From assembly GCA_003510795.1 (NCBI GenBank), contig DOKP01000035.1, positions 1 through 10,375 of the forward strand: 10,375 nucleotides of DNA. Reading direction: 5' to 3'. The notes beneath the pieces are model-generated. The model did no database searches, was not told the DNA's origin, and saw only the letters and a list, made by a program, of their open reading frames with translations. The stretch is from Candidatus Moraniibacteriota bacterium (lineage in GTDB: Bacteria > Patescibacteriota > Minisyncoccia > Moranbacterales > UBA9337). Positions 6,254 to 10,375 of the stretch are shown here, piece by piece. The position numbers and the translations under genes are program-made. How positions within the stretch are numbered: position 1 is the first letter of the stretch; every line of letters begins with the position of its first letter.

Positions 6254-6294
6254 AAAAAATCCGGATAATCCACAAGGAATATCCGGTTTTCTTA
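6254..6294 (+). terminator. Intrinsic terminator of the CxxC protein gene
   Basis: CCGGATA (6261-6267) pairs with TATCCGG (6280-6286). After one A-A mismatch, TCC pairs with GGA over an ACAA loop. An A run precedes it and TTTTCTTATT follows. Confidence 0.87.
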
Positions 6295-6338
6295 TTGAAG
6301 TTAAACTTTAGAATCATCCTCCAACCCATCATAAACAT

Positions 6339-6384
6339 CCAGTCATCCACACCCACGTGGAAAAAATGACTGGGAGTTTTTATT
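6339..6384 (+). terminator. Possible second terminator hairpin
   Basis: CCAGTCAT (6339-6346) pairs with ATGACTGG (6366-6373). Inner CCAC/GTGG arms (6347-6350 and 6357-6360) add pairs, with an A5 bulge. GAGTTTTTATTT follows on the plus strand. It would protect the 3' end of the convergent helicase gene from plus-strand read-through. The bulge makes it less certain than the others. Confidence 0.5.
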
Positions 6385-6440
6385 TAAATAACCATACCAC
6401 CAAGAGGTTAGGGCCATTCTATAAAACAAATATTTCTATT

Positions 6441-8267
6441 TTATTTTATAACATTTTCCAATTTATCTTTTCCCATAATATGAAGTTGAGATATTGCTCG
6501 AGTAAGAGCCACATAAAGAAGGTCTTTATTTATTTTCTTTTTCTCCTCAACTAACTCACTTTGAACATTTTTGTCATAAGAAACAAATGTACCGCTTCCG
6601 ATACCGACAAGAATTACAATATCAAACTCTACTCCTTGAGCTTCATTCATAGTCATTACATGTACTTTTTTATTTTCCGCAAAGGCTTTTTTAAACTCAA
6701 CTAGATATTCGCTTTCCTTAGCTAAAATACCCATGCTTCCAAAATTATTTTGCTGAATCAATTCTTTTATTTTTTCTACTTCATCTTTTTTTGTTTCAAA
6801 AATATATTCTCCCACAGTTGCACCCTCTTTCAACTGAGCGGGCACTTCAATATTATATCCAAGTTTTTTAATAAAAAGAAGAATGTTTTTAGTATTTCTA
6901 TAAACTTTTTCCAATATAACCGCTCTTTCTCCACCCATTTCTTCTCCCATATCTTCCCATTGGCGGATTGTCCCTAATTTGACTTGTTGCGCCATATCTC
7001 CCACATAAACGATAGAGCGACTCTTTTTATTTATGCACGATTTTATAAATTTTAATTGATCTGGCAAATAATTTTGAAATTCATCAACAACAACCAAGGA
7101 ATATTCTAGTTGTTCGACTTCCAATTTTTTCTTTACTTTACCATTTTTTTGCTCAACATAGCCCTCTTTAGCGACGGTTAATTTTCCATCATTTTGAAAA
7201 AATATTTTTAAAAGCAAAGTCAGATCAATTCTGTCATAGACACGCTCTTTTACTTGCCTTTGGAATAATGCTTTTTGTTTTTTGGTAACTAAAAAGTTTC
7301 TATAAACATTTTCTAATAAAGAAAAGCTTCCGCCTCTAGCATAAATATTTTTAGGCAAATTGTTTAGTGCTTTTAATTTATTAAATTCATACAAATCTTT
7401 TTCGTATTCAGAATCACCATATCTATCCACGAAATCTTCATTTATTTCCAATATTTTAAATGCCCACTCTGAGAATGTTGTGATTAAAACATCGTCAATC
7501 CCAAGCTCAGGCAAAAGATGCGAAAAATATTCTCTTGTTCCATTATCTTGAACAAAAATTATAATTGTATCTCTTGTATAAATATGAGCTAAATCTGGAG
7601 CTTGCACTAAGTAAGCCACTCTGTGCAAAGCCAAGGTTGTCTTGCCACTTCCGGCTGGACCAGAGATGAGAAAAGGTCCCACGTGATAAGCTCTGATAAC
7701 CTGATCTTGCGCTTTTTCCATTTGAGCTACTATTTCTGGGAGGATAAAACCTGATTTTTGAGTAGAAAAATATTCTTCATATACTAATTCTCTGGGAGAA
7801 TTAATTGATTCAGAAGATAAAAATTTAATCTTACCATCTACAATCATATATTGATCTTTTCTGAGCAATTCAACTTTTTGCACAACTCCATCTGGGCGCC
7901 TATAGCTAACGTCTCCTGGATTTTCAAATCGCATCATTGAGGCTGGCGCTATCCATGAATAAATAGATTTTTTGTCAAAACCAAATTTAGCAAAGTAAAT
8001 GCTTTTTTCTTTTTCATTTTTGTTAAATATAACATCACAGCGTACAAAATATGGCGAGCCCTCTAAATGTCCTAACTCATCGATTCTTTTTTTACTGTAA
8101 GCAATAATACCACTTTCTACCATCTGTTCCGCATAAGAAAGACCGCTAAACTTTTCTGTGCTTATTTTTAGTACTTTTTTTGTTTCCTTGAGACCATTTT
8201 TTATGCCAATGCAAACATTGGTCAGATGCTTCTTGGCTTGTGCAAGAATTTTTTCTTTGTTGATCAT
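6441..8267 (-). CDS. Compact HelD-like superfamily 1 helicase
   Basis: This 608-residue protein has the full set of UvrD/Rep-class motifs: Walker A GPAGSGKT (203-210), Walker B VVVDEFQ (392-398), GDMAQQ (423-428), VYRN (455-458), MTMNEAQGVEFD (538-549) and YVALTRA (585-591). Before Walker A, residues about 71-155 (SPYFVRCDVIF, SWIAP, SYRRPDG, LLRKDQYMI) and, after it, LLPELGIDDVLITTFSEW follow the pattern of HelD, which removes and recycles stalled RNA polymerase using ATP. It is clearly shorter than Bacillus HelD (about 770 residues), chiefly in the N-terminal arm and inner insertions. No SD precedes ATG 8267. A UvrD-like DNA helicase role remains possible. Confidence 0.85.
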   Translation of the reverse strand: MINKEKILAQAKKHLTNVCIGIKNGLKETKKVLKISTEKFSGLSYAEQMVESGIIAYSKKRIDELGHLEGSPYFVRCDVIFNKNEKEKSIYFAKFGFDKKSIYSWIAPASMMRFENPGDVSYRRPDGVVQKVELLRKDQYMIVDGKIKFLSSESINSPRELVYEEYFSTQKSGFILPEIVAQMEKAQDQVIRAYHVGPFLISGPAGSGKTTLALHRVAYLVQAPDLAHIYTRDTIIIFVQDNGTREYFSHLLPELGIDDVLITTFSEWAFKILEINEDFVDRYGDSEYEKDLYEFNKLKALNNLPKNIYARGGSFSLLENVYRNFLVTKKQKALFQRQVKERVYDRIDLTLLLKIFFQNDGKLTVAKEGYVEQKNGKVKKKLEVEQLEYSLVVVDEFQNYLPDQLKFIKSCINKKSRSIVYVGDMAQQVKLGTIRQWEDMGEEMGGERAVILEKVYRNTKNILLFIKKLGYNIEVPAQLKEGATVGEYIFETKKDEVEKIKELIQQNNFGSMGILAKESEYLVEFKKAFAENKKVHVMTMNEAQGVEFDIVILVGIGSGTFVSYDKNVQSELVEEKKKINKDLLYVALTRAISQLHIMGKDKLENVIK

Positions 8268-8285
8268 AGTTATATAATTAAAAAA

Positions 8286-8350
8286 CGACTTATATTATAA
8301 GAGGAAATTTGCATTTTTAGATACAATTCGTTCCTGCTTATTTTAAGTCG
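8286..8350. repeat. Inverted repeats in the helicase leader
   Basis: CGACTTA (8286-8292) and TAAGTCG (8344-8350) are inverted copies about 50 bp apart. The palindrome CTTATA-T-TATAAG (8289-8301) overlaps the first. A minus-strand TATAAT is embedded here (8294-8299) but lacks a good -35. It may be a leader stem or a second weak promoter. Confidence 0.35.
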
Positions 8351-8374
8351 ATTTCTGGAATTGAAGTGATTTTA

Positions 8375-8389
8375 TATCCAAATTGGATA
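8375..8389. promoter_or_regulatory. Palindrome just downstream of the helicase promoter
   Basis: TATCCAA-A-TTGGATA is a perfect dyad with 7-bp arms, about 10 to 24 bp downstream of the predicted start of transcription. This is where a repressor operator would sit; it could also fold as an RNA hairpin. Confidence 0.45.
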
Positions 8390-8404
8390 AATTATTGTAA
8401 ACCA

Positions 8405-8432
8405 ATAATAGCACAAAATAAAACCTTGTCAA
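8405..8432 (-). promoter_or_regulatory. Promoter of the helicase gene
   Basis: On the minus strand TTGACA (8427-8432), a 16-bp spacer and TATTAT (8405-8410) form a strong promoter. Transcription should start near 8398, giving a leader of about 130 nt. Confidence 0.75.
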
Positions 8433-8442
8433 ATTCAATTGA

Positions 8443-8529
8443 GAACGCGCCACGGCGTGTTCCTACTGTTAAAATCAACATCTGTCCTCAAGCCAAGTGT
8501 CACCCTAGCGACGTAGAGCTACTGCGTCT
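8443..8529. repeat. GC-rich structured island, probable degenerate repeat
   Basis: This stretch is clearly richer in GC than its flanks. It has a hairpin GAACGCGCC/GGCGTGTTC (8443-8462) and a second dyad around GTAGAGCTAC (8513-8522) inside GACG/CGTC. GTGTCA (8497-8502) followed by AGCTACTGCG (8517-8526) recurs in the same order at 10249-10283, which points to a shared repeat family. No gene fits here. Confidence 0.45.
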
Positions 8530-8551
8530 CTTAAATATACTTAATTTTAAA

Positions 8552-9010
8552 CTAATAACATTTAATCAGTTTTAATTTATCTAAAAGTTTCTTTTTTAAT
8601 TTTTCTAATTCTTTTTCTGATGGAATATATTTTTTATTGCATCGAACGTCTTCTTTTACACACCAAATAGGAAGGCTGGGATTAACATCATCTTTATAAC
8701 GTGGAAAGATATGCCAATGAAGATGATTATATAAATTACCCAATAATTCATAATTTAATTTATGTGGCTTAAGCGCCAGATGAACTGCCTCTGCCACCAC
8801 GCTCATTTCTTTCAGAAACTTAACCTTAAAATCAACATCCAATTCATGTAACTCTTGCTTATGCTCTTTGCAAATAAATATTGTGTACCCACGATAAAAC
8901 TGGTAATCACCCAAAACAACGTATCCAGTTTCTAATTCAGCTACAAAATAAGGATTGCTATTATCCATAATCTTTTTAATCCTTTTGCAAACCGCACAAT
9001 TATTTTTCAT
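8552..9010 (-). CDS. HIT-domain nucleotide-binding protein
   Basis: This 152-residue protein belongs to the histidine triad family of nucleotide hydrolases and transferases, whose members cleave Ap4A or AMP-linked substrates. The triad HLHWHIFPR has His96, His98 and His100 and is preceded by LGNLYN, the usual context. Cys5 and Cys8, with His50 and His96, could bind the structural zinc seen in many HIT proteins. The C-terminal 25 residues are a lysine-rich helix. The start at 9010 keeps the CxxC motif, which favours it over Met15. No SD is present and a TATAAT directly abuts the ATG. It lies 95 bp after ychF with no terminator between them, so co-transcription is likely. The exact substrate is unknown. 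Confidence 0.9.
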   Translation of the reverse strand: MKNNCAVCKRIKKIMDNSNPYFVAELETGYVVLGDYQFYRGYTIFICKEHKQELHELDVDFKVKFLKEMSVVAEAVHLALKPHKLNYELLGNLYNHLHWHIFPRYKDDVNPSLPIWCVKEDVRCNKKYIPSEKELEKLKKKLLDKLKLIKCY

Positions 9011-9038
9011 ATTATAGACTTGAACTTTTTAATTTCAA
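9011..9038 (-). promoter_or_regulatory. Promoter-like sequence touching the HIT start codon
   Basis: On the minus strand TTGAAA (9033-9038), a 16-bp spacer and TATAAT (9011-9016) look like a strong promoter, but the ATG follows with no gap. Transcription would begin about codon 3, so this is either chance or serves a shorter product. Confidence 0.45.
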
Positions 9039-9063
9039 CTCGTTAATCCGTTAACTCGTTAAC
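9036..9063. repeat. CGTTAA words between ychF and the HIT gene
   Basis: CAACTCGTTAA (9036-9046) is followed by GTTAACTCGTTAAC (9050-9063). The first 11-mer is identical to 3131-3141 beside groEL. Confidence 0.4.
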
Positions 9064-9105
9064 CAAGTAATAAATAATTTTAACAGCTACAACAATTAGA
9101 ACATT

Positions 9106-10155
9106 TTACCCAACTTTAAACTCCACCACTTCCCCATCTTGCATAATATAATCTTTGCCAACCTGCTTAACTTTGCCCGCTTCTTTGGCTTTGCTCATTG
9201 AACCGTAATTCAAAAGCTCATCCCACGCAATTACATCGGCGCAAATAAATTTATTTTTGAAGTCATTGTGAATTGCAGTCCCTGCTTCTGGGGCAGTAGA
9301 ACCTTTTTTAATGGTCCAAGCGCGAGTTTCTTTTTCGCCCGTGGTTAAAAAAGTAATCAGTCCCAAAAGCTCATAGGATTTTTTGATTAATTCATCCAGC
9401 CCGGTTTTCAAGCCTAGCTCTTTAATTTCCTCTTTGGTCATTTGCTCTAACTCTTCTTCTATTTTAATATCAATTTTGACATGTGGCTTTGCTTCTAATT
9501 CAGGCGCTAATTTCTCATCCAAATCTGAAACATTGTAAACATATAAAAAAGGTTTAATAGTAAGCAATGATAATTCTGTCACGGCTACTTTGGTAATTTC
9601 ATCTTTCATATCCAATTCTATTTCATTGGCCAGCTTGCCTGAAGATAGCGCAGTTTTTATTTTTTCTGCCACGGCTAATTTTGCAATTGATTCTTTATCT
9701 CCTCTCTTGGCATCGCGAGCAAGTCTTTCAATTCTTTTGTTTACCGTTTCAAAATCCGCCAAAGCTAGTTCAGTTTCAATTACCCCGATGTCTTCAGCAG
9801 GATTAATTTCATTATGCACATGAATAATAGTATCATTTTTAAAAACTCTCACCACTTGCAAAATTGCATCCACTTCTCGGATGTTAGCCAGAAATTTATT
9901 TCCCAATCCCTCACCCTCCGAAGCTCCTTTCACTAGTCCCGCAATATCCACAAATTCAACCACCGCTGGCACTATTTTTTGAGTCTTGGACATCTCGGAT
10001 AATTTATCCAATCTTTCATCGGGCACCTCCACTACTCCCACGTTAGGCTCAATGGTGCAAAAAGGATAATTGCTAATATCCACTGCCTTTTTGGTCAGCG
10101 CTTTAAACAAAGTTGATTTTCCAACATTAGGTAATCCCACAATTCCAATTTTCAT
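9106..10155 (-). CDS. ychF: Obg-like GTPase/ATPase YchF (OLA1 family)
   Basis: This 349-residue P-loop NTPase binds the ribosome and, in studied members, prefers ATP to GTP. Visible are G1 GLPNVGKST (7-15), G3 DIAGLVKGA (70-78) and IIHVHNEINPAEDI with His112, which matches the catalytic histidine described for Escherichia coli YchF. The G4 region reads NVSD (208-211) instead of the GTP-specific NKxD, as usual in this family. A coiled coil spans about 125-190, and the C-terminal TGS-type domain (about 264-349) ends with GKDYIMQDGEVVEFKVG. The start at 10155 matches the family N-terminus MKIGIVG. ATG 10164 would add only three residues. No SD is seen. The gene probably heads a unit with the HIT gene. 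Confidence 0.97.
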   Translation of the reverse strand: MKIGIVGLPNVGKSTLFKALTKKAVDISNYPFCTIEPNVGVVEVPDERLDKLSEMSKTQKIVPAVVEFVDIAGLVKGASEGEGLGNKFLANIREVDAILQVVRVFKNDTIIHVHNEINPAEDIGVIETELALADFETVNKRIERLARDAKRGDKESIAKLAVAEKIKTALSSGKLANEIELDMKDEITKVAVTELSLLTIKPFLYVYNVSDLDEKLAPELEAKPHVKIDIKIEEELEQMTKEEIKELGLKTGLDELIKKSYELLGLITFLTTGEKETRAWTIKKGSTAPEAGTAIHNDFKNKFICADVIAWDELLNYGSMSKAKEAGKVKQVGKDYIMQDGEVVEFKVG

Positions 10156-10165
10156 AAAATTCATT

Positions 10166-10189
10166 TTAATCCGCCAGCTGGCGGATTAA
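10166..10189. repeat. Perfect 24-bp palindrome before ychF
   Basis: The core CCGCCAGCTGGCGG (10171-10184) is extended by TTAAT and ATTAA to a perfect 24-bp dyad, 10 bp before the ychF start. It is GC-rich in an AT-rich gap. It could be a repressor site, a hairpin in the leader, or an iterated genome palindrome. Confidence 0.65.
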
Positions 10190-10193
10190 CATA

Positions 10194-10237
10194 TTAACAA
10201 TAAAACATAAAAACAATTTAACAATAAAACATAAAAA
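10194..10237. repeat. AT-rich direct repeat upstream of ychF
   Basis: A 20-bp unit beginning TTAACAATAAAACAT occurs at 10194-10213 and again at 10218-10237, a 24-bp period. No promoter with both boxes is clear in this stretch. Confidence 0.55.
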
Positions 10238-10248
10238 AAATACAACAT

Positions 10249-10375
10249 GTGTCATTTCGACTCGCCTCGCTAAAGCTACTGCGAAGCGGGCCGAATAAAT
10301 TTATGTACTCATTAATTTAGTAGTGGAGAAATCTCTAGCCTTAAATCAACTGAGATCTTTCGACTCCACTATCGT
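10249..10375. repeat. Dispersed palindromic repeat, cut by the window end
   Basis: The element begins GTGTCATTTCGACTCG and holds GAGAAATCTC and GAGATCTTTCGACTCC, words typical of a bacterial intergenic repeat family with inverted arms; this comparison is from memory. GTGTCA and AGCTACTGCG are shared with 8497-8526. The matching right arm would lie beyond the window. No coding sequence is visible. Confidence 0.55.

Noticed and set aside
6085..6369. 94-residue plus-strand frame overlapping the CxxC protein end
   Set aside because: It runs through the terminator of that gene and has no SD.
8366..8575. 69-residue plus-strand frame between the helicase and HIT genes
   Set aside because: It has no SD, covers the helicase promoter and a structured repeat, and overlaps the HIT end.

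Overview
The window looks like a piece of a small, AT-rich bacterial chromosome of the Candidate Phyla Radiation (Patescibacteria) type. This rests on the style of the F0 subunit a and its small AtpZ-like partner, the compact HIT and YchF proteins, AT-rich intergenic 'word' repeats, and core genes without Shine-Dalgarno (SD) sequences. The standard code fits every gene, with no sign of TGA recoding. The phylum is an inference from protein style, not from a marker tree.

Layout. At 1-1047 (minus strand) is the start of an ATP synthase operon, atpZ-like then atpB, driven by a near-consensus promoter whose start point falls on the atpZ ATG. At 1081-1255 are short TACGAAT words, a folded GC-rich repeat and a clean terminator. 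From 1274 to 6229 lie four unrecognised genes in two divergent pairs with groEL between them. Pair one is a minus-strand protein built of two copies of one unknown domain and a plus-strand secreted/membrane protein with a signal peptide. groEL follows on the minus strand with its own promoter, a CIRCE operator and a long AT-rich leader. Pair two is a minus-strand lipoprotein and a plus-strand protein with two CxxC motifs. From 6441 to 10155 (minus) are a compact HelD-like superfamily 1 helicase, a HIT-domain protein and the GTPase YchF. The window ends in a dispersed repeat.

How the parts relate. The four unrecognised genes share a design: each has its own sigma70-type promoter (three close to consensus, one with a poor -10), a full SD at good spacing, and three have a strong terminator directly after the gene while the fourth also ends in one. 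The core genes (atpZ, groEL, helicase, HIT, ychF) show no SD; atpB has at best a weak one. This contrast is the strongest unexplained signal here. It may mark a separate expression class or acquired genes. groEL is the only gene with a recognisable regulator site (CIRCE, bound by HrcA). No groES is adjacent. No CRISPR array, insertion sequence, rRNA or tRNA is visible.

Four starts are placed downstream of the longest possible reading frame on SD position (unknown-domain protein at 1936, membrane protein at 2209, lipoprotein at 5498) or on family N-terminus (ychF at 10155).
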